NCBI RefSeq assembly: GCF_016086655.4
Contig: NC_052135.2
Span: forward strand, 7,840,363 to 7,904,362
Direction of reading: 5' to 3'
DNA: 64,000 nt
Origin: Lepeophtheirus salmonis
Taxonomy: Eukaryota > Arthropoda > Copepoda > Siphonostomatoida > Caligidae
Shown: positions 35,225 to 46,284 of the stretch, in pieces
Position numbering within the stretch: position 1 is the stretch's first letter
How the letters are laid out: the number at the start of each line of letters is the position of its first letter
Program-made: the position numbers and the translations under genes
Notes under the pieces: model-generated
The model's input: only the letters and a program-made list of their open reading frames with translations
The model's database searches: none
Told to the model about the DNA's origin: nothing

Positions 35225-37090
35225 GGAGAAAGATACCTTTTGCAACAATGAAGATAATTTCTTCTAATTTGGAAGACAGCGACAATTGTAAGTAGGGGAA
35301 GAGCTAGGGCATATTCAGTCAAATTTTAAAGACGAAGAAAAAAGTTAATTACTCCAGAAGTTACACCAGCTCTTGATCGCACTTTTGTGTCTAATCGAAA
35401 AGCTGTTTTTAAATTTGGAGAATCAGTCTAGAGTATATCCAAAATTATTAATAGGTTTGCTCTTAACTAAAGTACTATTTCTAGTAAGAAAATTCAATAT
35501 ATATATATAAAATCAAATAATATTAAGAAATTTTTTCAATGTGGCAATCCTCTAGAAATCTATTCCGATAGTAAAATAATATCCTATCTAACTGGTAAAG
35601 ATTTGGTCGATCGTCTCGAGTAATAATTTCTGGAAAAATGAATTTCCAAATTACTTTTTGTTCCCAAGCTTCCATCTGGTAGAGGTCAAGTGCAAGCTAC
35701 TCCAATTTTTGAAGCTGCTCAAGATTGGGGAGTAGGAGACAATATTAAAGCTATGTGTTTTGATACATCTAGCTCAGTACAGATAGAAAAGCTGGAACTT
35801 GTGTTTTATTAGAGAAAATCCTTCATAAAAAGTTGCATGTAAGCATCACATTATGGAATTAATAATTAGTTCTTTTTTTTTTTATGCATTGCAGTTTCCC
35901 CGAGGTTCTACTCTTCAAAAGATTTCAAAAAATTGGGAAATGATAGACGAAAATGTTATGTATTTCATATTTCCTTTCATGTTTTTATCTTCTTGTATAT
36001 TCGTCTATGTATTAAAGTACTGTGTTTTACGTATTATAAATAGTCTCGTATTGTGTAAATAAATTAGAGTATAGTTAGAATACACATGATCTTATAAACA
36101 GTGTTACATTATTCCTCCACGTGAATTCTTCTGCTCATGTCTCTTGGTCATCCTGGATCCTCCTACTATAAATAAGATTGTGTCTCTCCCTCGTCAAGAC
36201 GCAACAGAAAAAAATAATTACTAGGGTGGACTGTAAATAGTGAAATAGTATGTCACACTGAAGATATACGATAAGAAATTATTAATTTTGCCAACGATAA
36301 TCTTCAACAGAATCTTCCAAGATATTATTATAAATAATTTTTGGGACTTGCAATAATGTATCTTGTTAGTACTCCAAAACTTAAAATAAAATTTATGTCA
36401 CCCAGTCCAATACTCCAAGCTTGTTCGTTGTCTAGAGTATTTTATAGTTCAAAAATTTGTTTTTTTAAGTCATAATTTGAATTAAATTCTGAAGAAGAAC
36501 AATGATTGCGGGTTATTTGTATTTTTATTGTACAAATATATTAGAAAGCATGGATTTCTTCTCTTACAGCCTCTGATGCTCCATTTAGTGATTTGAATTT
36601 GATGAAATCACTATATTATTATTCCAGAATCAATTTTCTAATTTCATAAACAACATCTCAAAAATTTCCGACTATATAAAGTATTTATCTCAAGATCTTG
36701 TTGGTTTGGTTCTATTTGATCACCAAGTGAGTTTGGATACGAAAAATAAAATATTATTTGAAATGAAAAATACGGAAAAACAGGATCAAAATTTGACGAA
36801 AAAAATTTCCTATACAAATTTAGAAAACTTTGTTATAAAAAAATTCATTGAGATAATGAAGCTCCCAGAAGAGTTTTTGAAAGTTGATCCAAAATTGTGC
36901 CCAAGTAACGATGATTTTAAGAAATCCTTTAAAACAATTGATGCTCTTCAAGTTGTGAATGTCTTGGCAGAACGAGGAGTGGCACTGATAAAAGAGTTGA
37001 TTGGCTTGTTAACAACTGACGAATTGCAGCTTTAATTCTTATTGAAAGTTGTTGAAGAGTATTGAAAGATGTATCCGGACTCGAAAAAAA
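35225..37090 (+). pseudogene. decayed hAT-like RNase-H-fold transposase relative
   Basis: Reading across frames gives ITPEVTPALDRTFVSNRKAV, FKFGES; then PLEIYSDSKIISYLTGKDLV; VPKLPSGRGQVQA; WGVGDNIKAMCFDTSSSVQ; CVLLEKILHKKLH; CKHHIMELIISS; KISKNWEMIDEN; then LSQDLVGLVLFDHQVSLDTK; and finally VVNVLAERGVALIKELIGLL, TTDELQL. This is the layout of a large arthropod/cnidarian family of uncharacterised proteins with a hAT-like order (Asp in CFDT-SS, then C-x-HH, then the AERG C-terminal helix). A 109-codon frame (36706-37035) preserves the C-terminus. Stops, shifts and loss of the segment between 36060 and 36600 make it non-functional. Confidence 0.65.
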
Positions 37091-37428
37091 TATATGTATC
37101 TAGGATACCTTAGTAATTTGGACATATTAATCAGAAAAAAAGGAAAACTATTTATTAAAATGCATATTGTATAATAATGCTTTATAGAGTAAGAACTATT
37201 ATTTTTATGATATAAATTATCTTATGTTAATAAAGTTATAAATTAATAAAACAATTTTTTTTTTAAATTATCAATATAAAAAACTGCTCTAAACATACTC
37301 TTTACCATCAATTCAACCAATTGAAAATATGTCATGAAATTTGGATGTTTAGCTACCTCTAAATATTTTTTTGTTTCTTTTTGTTGGGGGGGATCGCAGC
37401 TACAACTTAGCTATGGCCTCATTGAAGG
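37091..37428. other. unassigned AT-rich stretch
   Basis: No gene is recognisable between the hAT-like remnant and R1 copy 5. Confidence 0.4.
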
Positions 37429-37775
37429 TAGTGTTGTGTAAGTCATTTTTTATTCGGTCCAGTCTAGTCGTAGAACCGGTCCTTAGAATTTTTCTTAAAA
37501 GTGTCAATGGATTATTAAGCCAAATAAGAAATGTGAGATATGTATTATAGGCATTGCACATATCTTGCGAAAAATATTCATGTTTTCTTTATAATGCAAT
37601 ATAAAACGAACATATTATATTTTTACTTAATTATAAAATTTATTCGATTAAATAACTGAATAAATTAAAAAATTAAAAATACCTTCAATAACATCACGAG
37701 GGATTGATTCTACCTTCTTAAAGGATCGACAAGTGGGACTGGACTTCAGTCATTAATAATGACCGACACAGTACT
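37429..37775. repeat. dispersed repeat R1, copy 5
   Basis: The left end TAGTGTTGTGTAAGTC is the clearest in the window, followed by TTTATTCGGTCCAGTC. The right end reads GGACTGGACTTCAGTCATTA, then ATGACCGACACAGTACT. The longer centre (TTCATGTTTTC, CAATATAAAACGAAC) is shared with copy 3. Confidence 0.75.
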
Positions 37776-37984
37776 CACTGGAGGACACAATTTACAATTT
37801 CTTATTTACATTTAATAAAAACCATTCATGTATGGATGAACTTCATTTCACCTATAGAAACTAACAAATGACAAAAGAGATAAGTAATTTACATAATGAA
37901 AGTATATTGCAATTATTTATCTTTCATGACAAAGTCCTAAACATTCAAAAAAACTTGAAAAATAGAACTTTTACTTATGAGTAA

Positions 37985-38650
37985 ATTAAAGATGCCCTCA
38001 AATGAAAAATTCAACGTGGTGAACATAGTTATGAATTATCAAGAGAATATTTACCTTCTCCATGTGTAAGAATACTCCAAAAAAGAACAGAGTTTCTTAT
38101 GTTTAATCAAAGAACTTTGTATGGATTTTTTGATAGGGTAAAATAAAATGTTAGAACTATGGCAGAGATAGAAAAGAAAGCTTCTTTGACTTTAGATGAA
38201 TGCTCAATTACTATTTATCTCGATTATGACAGAAAAAGAGTCTTTTAATGGGAAAATAAAAAAAGGCTTTAGTTTTTATGCTCTCTGGAATTTCTGCTAT
38301 TAGGTGGAAATAAGTTGTTGGATACTATTTCACCACAAATATGTATGAGGGAAAATCCCAATAATTATCAATTTATTTTAAATGTCAAGAGAGGTAGAAA
38401 TGGATTTCATTAGTATTTCAACCGATATGGGTTATCGAAATGTAGTTATGTGTAGAGGATTTGGTATAAATTGTGGATTTATATCTCAACTCAATAATAA
38501 AATTAATAATCCATTTAATCAAATTGAAAAAAATCACTACCTGGTTGACCCTTCCCATCTGATGACAAATTGGAGAAATCTTCTTTTTTCGAATGATATT
38601 ATTTTACCGGAGGAGATTGTTAACAGAGAAAATCTTCCCTATAATACGTA
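37985..38650 (+). pseudogene. P-element-like (THAP9-type) transposase remnant
   Basis: Reading across frames gives LSREYLPSPCVRILQKRTEF and a segment KASLTLDECSITIYLDYDRK, matching the L-x-DEM-x-IK...EYD segment of P-type transposases with its first acidic residue. The intact frame 38382-38651 then reads MDFISISTDMGYRNVVMCRG, FGIN, NKINNPF and YLVDPSHLMTNWRNLLFSND. It resembles the DMG-xN-x2-M...GI...I-HP...D-PHL-K-x-RN part of P/THAP9 transposases. No terminal repeats were found. The exact position of the second catalytic Asp relative to the family is inferred. Confidence 0.55.
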
Positions 38651-38807
38651 GGTTGCTACTTATATTTCTGGCCTCAAAGAAACTATGCGTTGTAAGTTCC
38701 TTCTGTTGTATCCAGATGATAACTTGGTATTTACAAAGTATGAACTTTATAATAGCGTTTTGTTATTTTTACGTGATTTGAAATATTCTTTCTAGGAAAA
38801 AAAAAAT

Positions 38808-39485
38808 GGAATTCACCCTTGAATACTTTGGTGTAAACATTTTTCATAACTTTCAACGTAGGTGATCATGGCAACAGTACATCGACGAACTTAACTCCTT
38901 ATATGGAGATCATGCACCACCCCACAGTACAATAAAAAAATGGTATAACGAATACAAGCGAGGGAAGAGTTCGCTCCACGACGAATTTCCTGAAGGTTAT
39001 CCAAAATCAGTCGTTCTGTCAGAATATACCGATGCTGTGCATAAGCTAATAAAACAAGTTATCATGTAACTTACCCGGAGATTGAGGCATTATTTGAGGA
39101 TCAGTGCGACCAGAATCTACAGGATATTGAATTAAAATTTGGCTGCAAGGAAGATTTTTTCACGTTGGATCCCACAATTCTTACAAAGGATAAAAAAAGG
39201 CTCGTGTCGATTGATGCTAGGAAATACTGGAAAAAATTGTTCAAAAGCTCTGTATGATATTTATACAGGTGATGAAACATGGATATATGCTTATTTACTT
39301 TAAACAAAAATGCAATCGACTCTATTGATCTTCCAATATGAGCCAAGGCCAACAAAAGTTGTTCATGGGAGAAGCACATAAAAGCAAATAGTTGTTGGGT
39401 TTTTAGTCGGTTTGAAGGGTAACGTAAAAATGAAGATTGGGTCAACTTTAATTTTTTGGTTGCATTATGTAAGTAAGTCAATTAG
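38808..39485 (+). pseudogene. mariner transposase remnant
   Basis: The N-terminal DNA-binding part reads WQQYIDELNSLYGDHAPPHS, TIKKWYNEYKRGKSSLHDEF, then SVVLSEYTDAVHKLIKQ and HVTYPEIEALF. The catalytic part starts GDETWIYAY, with the first Asp present, and is followed by KVVHGRSTSKQIVVGFL-like sequence. The frame shifts several times and the element ends before the second and third catalytic residues. The minus frame 39101-39481 is a shadow. No terminal repeats were identified. Confidence 0.8.
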
Positions 39486-40037
39486 ATATATGCTCCAAGA
39501 GAATAAATGTGATAAGAATCTTCGAATCGCCCCTTAGTTTAATGACATTAAGAAAATGGTATAAATTTATTCACGAAAGTTAATATTTTCTATTAATCAT
39601 AAGGATGAATTTCAGTATGAAGAAGCTCTTTTATTTATTGGGAGATTTATAAATATAATTAAGCTGTTAAAAAGGATTTCTAGGACTATTTATAGTATCC
39701 GTTGGAAAAAAAAACCCCACTCAAACTGGACCAATTCTAACAAGAATGTCTATAATTGACCTTAAATAAACATTACTTCAAGCATCTTAAGTTTTGTAAT
39801 TACACACTTACTTCTCAACGACCTTTTTTTTGGAAAATATATGGTAAGATCAGACAATATTTATATATAAGAAATAATATTATTTTTCCAATCAATGGCT
39901 TTAATAATGTGTATGTCGTGTTGTAAAAGTGTAATTGGTATAAGTAAGATTGAATTAGAAAGATAAGATTTCGTAGTAAAAAAATTGTTCCATAATTTTT
40001 TTAATTGTTTAACTAAATTGTTTATTTGACGTAAAAG
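39486..40037. other. unassigned stretch between two mariner remnants
   Basis: No gene is recognisable. Confidence 0.4.
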
Positions 40038-40314
40038 ATGGACACCAGCAAAGAAAAATTATGCCATATTGTATAGTTTTTTTCGATAAAGGCAAAAAAG
40101 GAAGCCAGACTGCTGAAATGTGAATAGTGTTTATGGTTCTGATGTTGTAGCAGCCAATTACGTGCAATTTTAGATTTATCAATTCCATTCCAGTAATTTT
40201 GATGTCAATAATGCACTACACTCTGAAAGACCAATAGTCGAAAATGTGGACAAAATAATGGAATTTACGAAGTCCAACCGTCATTTAAGCATTGTTTTGA
40301 TTGCCAAGAAATAA
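40038..40314 (+). pseudogene. mariner (mauritiana/Mos1-like) transposase N-terminus
   Basis: The start MDTSKEKLCHIVQFFFDKGK, KGSQTAEM is followed, in a shifted frame, by SVYGSDVVAANYVQF, SSNFDVNNALHSERPIVENV and DKIMEFTKSNRHLSIVLIAK, then TAA. This is the first helix-turn-helix and part of the second of a Mos1-like mariner transposase. The whole catalytic domain is absent. It belongs to a different mariner lineage from the remnant about 1 kb upstream. Confidence 0.8.
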
Positions 40315-41910
40315 ATATTAATAAAAAAAAAATCCATTATAAATTTATTTTTACTATACCAATTATTTTAAGTTTAATTAAGATGATTCATTCTTTATCG
40401 CTGAGATATTAAATTTAAAAAAAAAATCATTTCGATACAGACCAATATTCAGAGGAAGATTATTTTATTCCACAATGTATATCAAAATTATCAACTAGCA
40501 GGTTATACTATTTATAACATAAATTATGAGTTTGTCATTATGAATCTTATCTACATATGTTAAAAACAACAAAGATTGAATCCTATCACAATAAAATCAT
40601 TAAACTTATAACTATTACAGAGGCCACTGGAAATAGTCTCGCTTATTGGTCAAATAAAGTATTCAAAAATATTATTTTAACAATCAGAAAGGTAGATCAT
40701 TTTTTGTATCAATCTGAAACGAAAAATTTAGCTCTTAAAATTTAATGAAAAAAATGATGAAATAACTAAAGAATTTTGTCAAATACCACTTTTTCACTCA
40801 TTAGAAGTTAAAGTAGTGAATAGTTTCACTAGATTAAGATTAGTAGTATATGCAAAGACTTTAAAGGAAAAGAGAAAAAAAAGATAATGGTCAACATGTT
40901 TCTAAAAGTATGGTAGTAAGATTGGCTGTTAATAAGACCAAATAATTATATTACTAACTTGAGTAAGATCAAGTTATTCCTTATATTGGAATTAAGCATG
41001 GACTTCTAAACTTTTATAGAGTGGAAGTTTACTTTTAGCTCGAATAATTATGAGGCACTGACCATTCTGGAGCCTAACCTGGAATTGTTAGAATACGAGA
41101 AAGCTTTAGTAATGTCTAGTGATGGTGTTACTGGGAAGTTCAAGAGGAAGGCGGGAGAGATACTAATGGTATTACTAAATCAAGATCCTTGTCCCGTAAT
41201 ACTGTGTGTTTAAAAAAAAATGTTCAGTAAAATGCCATTGGAAAATGAATAATAATTACTGTAAATGTGTTCCCAGGACATGTCCTGCTCTGGCACCAAT
41301 CAGAAGAAAGCATATTAACACACGTGTACGATAACACAGAATAAACTCACCCCAATGGCCGAGGAAGTACTGTTCTCCACTCAGAAGATAGTGAAAACAA
41401 AACTCCAAGCAGCATGCTTTAAAGCAACTCAGATACCGAAACTGCTCTACAGGGGGGTCCAGCTTCAAACAGCCATTCAACTCGCACTCTTCCGAAAAAA
41501 AAATGAAAAGGATACAAAAATCATTTAGCTGGGTTGGCCTACCATGCCAATGAGGTGTCCTTTATTTCTTTTTCAAAGAGTTGGCAACTTTTTTTGGTCC
41601 CCACCCAGATCCTCCTTGGGCAGTATCAACGTTGCAAGGACCCTGCATTTAAATGTAGAATGTGAATAAACATAATTCATTTTCTCTTCAAATACTCATT
41701 TGAATACATATTTCTCCATTCGACTCAGAGTAAACAATTGCATTTTTTCCCCATGTCAGGAAAAATGCTGCTGCTAGGATCTTGAGAGTACTAAGGTCTA
41801 CATAGTACATAAAATTATACTGTATGCACATTTCTTCTCAGTGGGAGAGAGAAAGAAGAGGGAAAACACGGTCGAGGAATGAACATTGAACATGAAAAAG
41901 GAACTACTAG
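40315..41910. other. unassigned stretch
   Basis: Open frames at 40557-40745 (plus) and 41256-41480 (minus) have no recognised family. Sequence around 41030-41210 is less AT-rich but shows no continuous frame. Confidence 0.4.
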
Positions 41911-41912
41911 TT

Positions 41913-42530
41913 ACTAGTGTTGGGGTTCGGTCCGAAAATAATAGTTCGGTCTGAGACTGTCATCATTTTTAGTATACCAAATTCATTTGTGTCCTTTTAA
42001 AAGAAGCTCGGTATGAACCGCTCTAAAAGAAAAATTCAGTCCTTATTGGGTCCAATTAAAAATTCGGTCTTAATTGTTCTTAAGAAACATTGTTTTTAAT
42101 GGATTTCATTTAAACTTCAATCTAGGCCAGAAATGTCCTACATTTTCATATAGTGAGCTGAATTGCCATTTGAAATATTATAATGTGGCACAGAACCTAT
42201 TATATAATATTTATTTCAAATTTAGGACAAACATAAAAAAAAACAAAACCAAATGCTTTACATATTTATTTCTAAATGATTTAGGACTTTCCTTTTTTTT
42301 TTTTTTGGGGGTAATTTTTTGAAAAAATTAAAATTTGATGGAATTACCTTTCAATTCTTTTTTGTTTTCTCATTAAATTTTTTTCCAAAGCGGTAATTTT
42401 TCGATTTTGCAATAATTGGGGAGTGTTAAAAAGTACTACAAGAAGTGAGTAGTGGGCCACATTTCAACATAAAGGGGGCCGTATTGCGACCCGTGGCCAT
42501 GAGTTGGATATCTGTGGTCAGGACCGATTC
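41913..42530. other. R1-like left end and an isolated hAT-like end
   Basis: 41913 begins TAGTGTTGGGGTTCGGTCCG, like an R1 left end, but no matching right end is clear. Near 42470-42525, GGGGGCCGTATTGCGACCCG, then TGGCCATGAGTTGGA and TCTGTGG resemble a hAT terminus. A T/G tract lies at 42292-42310. Confidence 0.4.
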
Positions 42531-42698
42531 TATAGATGAACTGTTGATAACGTAAGTTGAGTTATAAAAATTGTAAAGACCAACCTACCATTAGGTCATA
42601 TAAAGCTAAATGTGTTGTATAAATCATATTTGTACATCTCATAAATCAGGATAGAGGGGAAAATCGGCTTTTAGATTGAAACAAAAAAAAGCTATATA

Positions 42699-43163
42699 CA
42701 GAGTGGGTACCTTAAACTTGCAGTAGCATTTAATTACAATTTTATTCCCGTTATTTTTAATTACCATTTTTCATTATGCAAGCAAACGAACGTTGAAACA
42801 AAATAAGAAAATAAATGTCTTTATCTCATGTCCCTAAGCGTAAAAATATCGAAGCAATAACAAAAGATGGAACGCTTGTACGATCTAAAGCGAGCCAGTG
42901 TCAGTGCTAAAAAGGCTGCAGAGACTCCTGGGATCTGCATCCGGACTACCTAAAACATTAAAAAGGCCATTATAGTCTCATCCAAGCCAAAAAGAACCAG
43001 AACTTCTCCAGTAACAATATGGGAGATTCTGCCTGTCTCCATATTCCATTCAACCCTTACATAATCCCCGTTGACATTGAAGTTTTGGGTATCTTGGAGA
43101 AGTAGGCCAACCGCACTTCTAATCCAAATTCAGATTTTTTCCAAGTTTCGAGTCCTCACTCTG
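42699..43163 (+). mobile_element. short Tc1/mariner (DD37D-type) deletion derivative
   Basis: The left end CAGAGTGGGTACC and the right end on the other strand CAGAGTGAGGACT are short inverted repeats, each next to TA (42697-42698, 43164-43165). Inside, the plus strand encodes MERLYDLKRASVSAKKAAE (N-terminal helix-turn-helix). After a jump comes the C-terminal part GILEK, ANRTSNPNSDFFQ, corresponding to the E-x-ANRTSHPN-x-DSLK segment of DD37D transposases. The catalytic core is deleted. The element is 465 bases. Confidence 0.65.
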
Positions 43164-43165
43164 TA

Positions 43166-43837
43166 CTGAAATCGTACAAAATGGTACACGATTTGAAAAC
43201 GATTAAATTTCGATCTATGGTCTGAGATGGTGATCTCTACCAAAACATCAGTCCAAATCGGTTAATCAAAAATCTTTTAAAGACCGAAGCGAAAGAAAAA
43301 CGGTCTTGTACCAAGTGGCATCCCTAGTAATAACTACTGTTGTTGTTTCTACTCCTATTTCGACATAGTAGACACACACACACGAACCCATGTCAATGAC
43401 ACACTCACTCTTTCTCTTTTCTCTCTTTAAATAATGAAAATAGGTGAAAGTATTAGTTATGGTGTATATAATACGTCATAACACATAAATACAACATGTT
43501 CTCTTTGAGTGAAGACACATAAAAAAAGAACATAGAAATTGTTCATAATAATGAATCATAAATACTTTTTCTTTTTTCAATCCCGAGAGTTAGGTTAAGA
43601 GGATTTATTTGAACTACCCATGTCTTTAAACACTAAAAAGAAGTCGTATTTCTGTCGATAACTTCAAATTACTCTGTGGTTACTCTTGTGATATAAAATC
43701 TGCTTCGAACTTACATTTTCATATGTGTTCAGCCATGAAAATCTTATTGAATTTGCTACGATACAAGCGCCATACATCAGTAGACAAGTCGAGCCGTTTG
43801 TTAAACAGTCCCTATTGTGTGATAAAAAGACCTATTA
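43166..43837. other. unassigned stretch
   Basis: A CA dinucleotide tract lies at 43371-43383. No gene is recognisable. Confidence 0.4.
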
Positions 43838-44096
43838 CTAGTGTTGGATCATGTCCTAGGACTAATTTCCTAATCAATAACAGAATCATAAACATAACCT
43901 TGGTTGGTAGAAGTAATAATGAATTAAGGCTAGATCGAATAATTACTTGTTCTAGCCACACACTACTTTAGAATTCAGGTATATTGTCTCTTTGAAAGAA
44001 GTTATGATAAAACTTCATCAGCTAAAATGACGGTTTATGCTACTAGTACTGATGGGACTGTAGTCTTTTTAGTTTTTTGCACAGATCCCACACTAC
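43838..44096. repeat. dispersed repeat R1, copy 6
   Basis: The left end is TAGTGTTGGATCATGTCCTA. The right end is CACAGATCCCACACTA, its worn inverse. The right half is shared with 5351-5545. Confidence 0.6.
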
Positions 44097-44109
44097 CTTT
44101 TACTCATTA

Positions 44110-44190
44110 GTGTTGTATCAGTCCTCATACATTGGGTACGACCCATTCTTTAGAATAGTCCTATTTCCACAGTTCCAAGACTTGCATTAG
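44110..44190. repeat. dispersed repeat R1, left-end fragment
   Basis: TTAGTGTTGTATCAGTCCTC, ACGACCCATTCTTTAGAATA and GTCCTA follow the R1 left half (compare copy 1: TCAGTCTTTGGAATAATCCT). No right half is present. Confidence 0.55.
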
Positions 44191-44439
44191 CAATACATAC
44201 ATCTGCCATTATCATATCTGAGTACATCAGATCTAAGAAAATCCAATCAAACCTGGTACCTTTTTCTTAAATACTTGAAGAGAAGGGCAATAAATTACCT
44301 TGTAATGAAGAGCTTGAGTGTTCTCAAAAATTTCTTATGATATTTATTAGGGAAATGGCTCTAAAGAAGAGAATAAGTAATGCATATTTTCTTCAAGAAC
44401 TAACACCTCAGCTACAAGAAAATATGGTGTTGTTTAAAC

Positions 44440-45127
44440 CAACGTTTCTCAAAGTAGCTGCCACTGCAACCTGGCGTTCCCTCAGACCATGTTCTGGGTA
44501 CTACCAAATAAATTTGTATTTTGGCATCTAAATAAAAAATATCACATTTCAAATATAAATATATATAAATACATTCATTTTAAATGTGAAAGATTATAAT
44601 TTGGAACTTATTTTAGATAAAGAGATATATAAAATTAACTGTAAAAACCTGATCTAAGTACACATTGTCAATGATCCATCGGGGGCAGCAGTGTGCATTA
44701 TATTGTTTTATTATTTCATCACAAAAATACATTTAATTTCACAAAGAGCAAGGAACAATCAACTACATCCTGGATCGTCTTTTAAAAAGAAAACCCCAAC
44801 AAAAACTGGACTTAATGGACTATAAAATGGAGCTTTAGCCTACTAGATACACTTTATTTGAGTTCTCCAGGCCTTTTTGTTGGTTTCTTGTCTTGCTGTA
44901 TCCTTTATCTGGTCATGCAAGTTTGTATGTCTGTTTTTTTAAAGTTTAAAGTAATTATTATTTAGATTTCTGGTTATACTCTGTTCAGTACTGTCTCGTG
45001 TAAATAAACAGGACATGTACCTTGAGGGTATGTAGTGTCATTTTTAACACTATTTTACATTGAAGTTCCTTGAGATTTTTTACACTTATAAAAGATGCCT
45101 TGACTGAAAAATGTTTGAGAAACGCTG
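44440..45127. mobile_element. hAT-type non-autonomous element with 8-base duplication
   Basis: The left end CAACGTTTCTCAAAG and the right end on the other strand CAGCGTTTCTCAAAC are inverted. The flanking 8 bases are GTTTAAAC (44432-44439) and GTCTAAAC (45128-45135), agreeing at 7 positions. The element is 688 bases with no transposase. The open frame 44337-44531 crosses its left end and is not a gene. Confidence 0.8.
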
Positions 45128-45135
45128 GTCTAAAC

Positions 45136-46284
45136 AACAAACTGATACTTTAACAAAATATTGTATTTTCATTTTGTTTAGTTAACAAGACTTCCCTTCT
45201 ATCTTTTTTTAGTTAAGACAAATCAGTCTGTTTATTCGGAGTGTCTAAGATATTTTATTTTGAACAACAGTTATATTGACCCATATTAAAGGCTCTGTAA
45301 TACATTTTTATTCAATCGTACCGCCAATGTTTATACTTATCAAACCATTGTTTAGTTTGAATGCTATTTTTTCCCCATCAATAAGCAATGTAAAATTAAA
45401 ACACATTTTTTTTATCCTTTGTTTTGGAAATTTCTAATACGAGAGTTACACTTAAAACAATAACTGACAATATAAAGTACAAATTGTCATGAAATCTTGA
45501 CAGCTGTATTTTGAAGGTTAGTACTAAATGAAAATAAGGTGAATTAATAAAAATTGCCATCTATATGTAAATCCCAGGATTTTTCAGTCAATATATTATG
45601 CATAGCCAAGAAACGATTTCGCAACATTTTAATAGCTTAAGAAATATAACTAAAATCCTCAAGGATCTTCTTGAAATAAAAACAGCAAATATATCCCCAC
45701 CCAAGTGTCATAATATTAAGACAAAAACTATTCGAATTGGCAAGTTCGTACTTAAATGTTTTTTTTTTTTTTTTTTTTTTGAAGAACACGAAAAAAGAAT
45801 GGAGGAGTGAGGAAAAATCTTCCTTCAAGTACAAAATGGAATAACACATGACTTAATTATTGACTTCATATAATCATAATTAATTATTTTAACTTATTTT
45901 TTCCTATTAATATTATTTTTGTTTATAGTATAAATTCATTTAAGTACTTTGAATTCACTCATAAAAATTAACTTTTTAAGGGAATTATTTTATAAGCATA
46001 AATATTTTATCAAAAAGAACCATTTGTAGTCGTGAATCATGAAAAATCAATAACTAGATTTATCAGTTCATCAATTATTCAAGGTAATTGGTAAAAAAAA
46101 ACTATATCTAAAAGCAAGATTTCATCGAACATATCATTTTATAATATATGAAAATATAATGAACTATTCATAAATAAAAAAGTACTAGATAAATAAAGTT
46201 ATGATTTTTATTCATAAATCTATAAATTTTGAAGTTTATAGATTTATTGATAAATGCCTGAGATTCTTTAACTTTTAAGGAAAC
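45136..46284. other. unassigned stretch
   Basis: An 22-base T tract at about 45760-45780 lies inside two overlapping open frames on opposite strands. Neither is recognisable. No paired repeat was found. Confidence 0.4.

Noticed and set aside
39101..39481. 126-codon minus-strand ORF
   Set aside because: Shadow of the plus-strand mariner transposase remnant.
45598..45849. Two overlapping ORFs on opposite strands
   Set aside because: Both cross a long T/A tract and show no family signal, as expected by chance.
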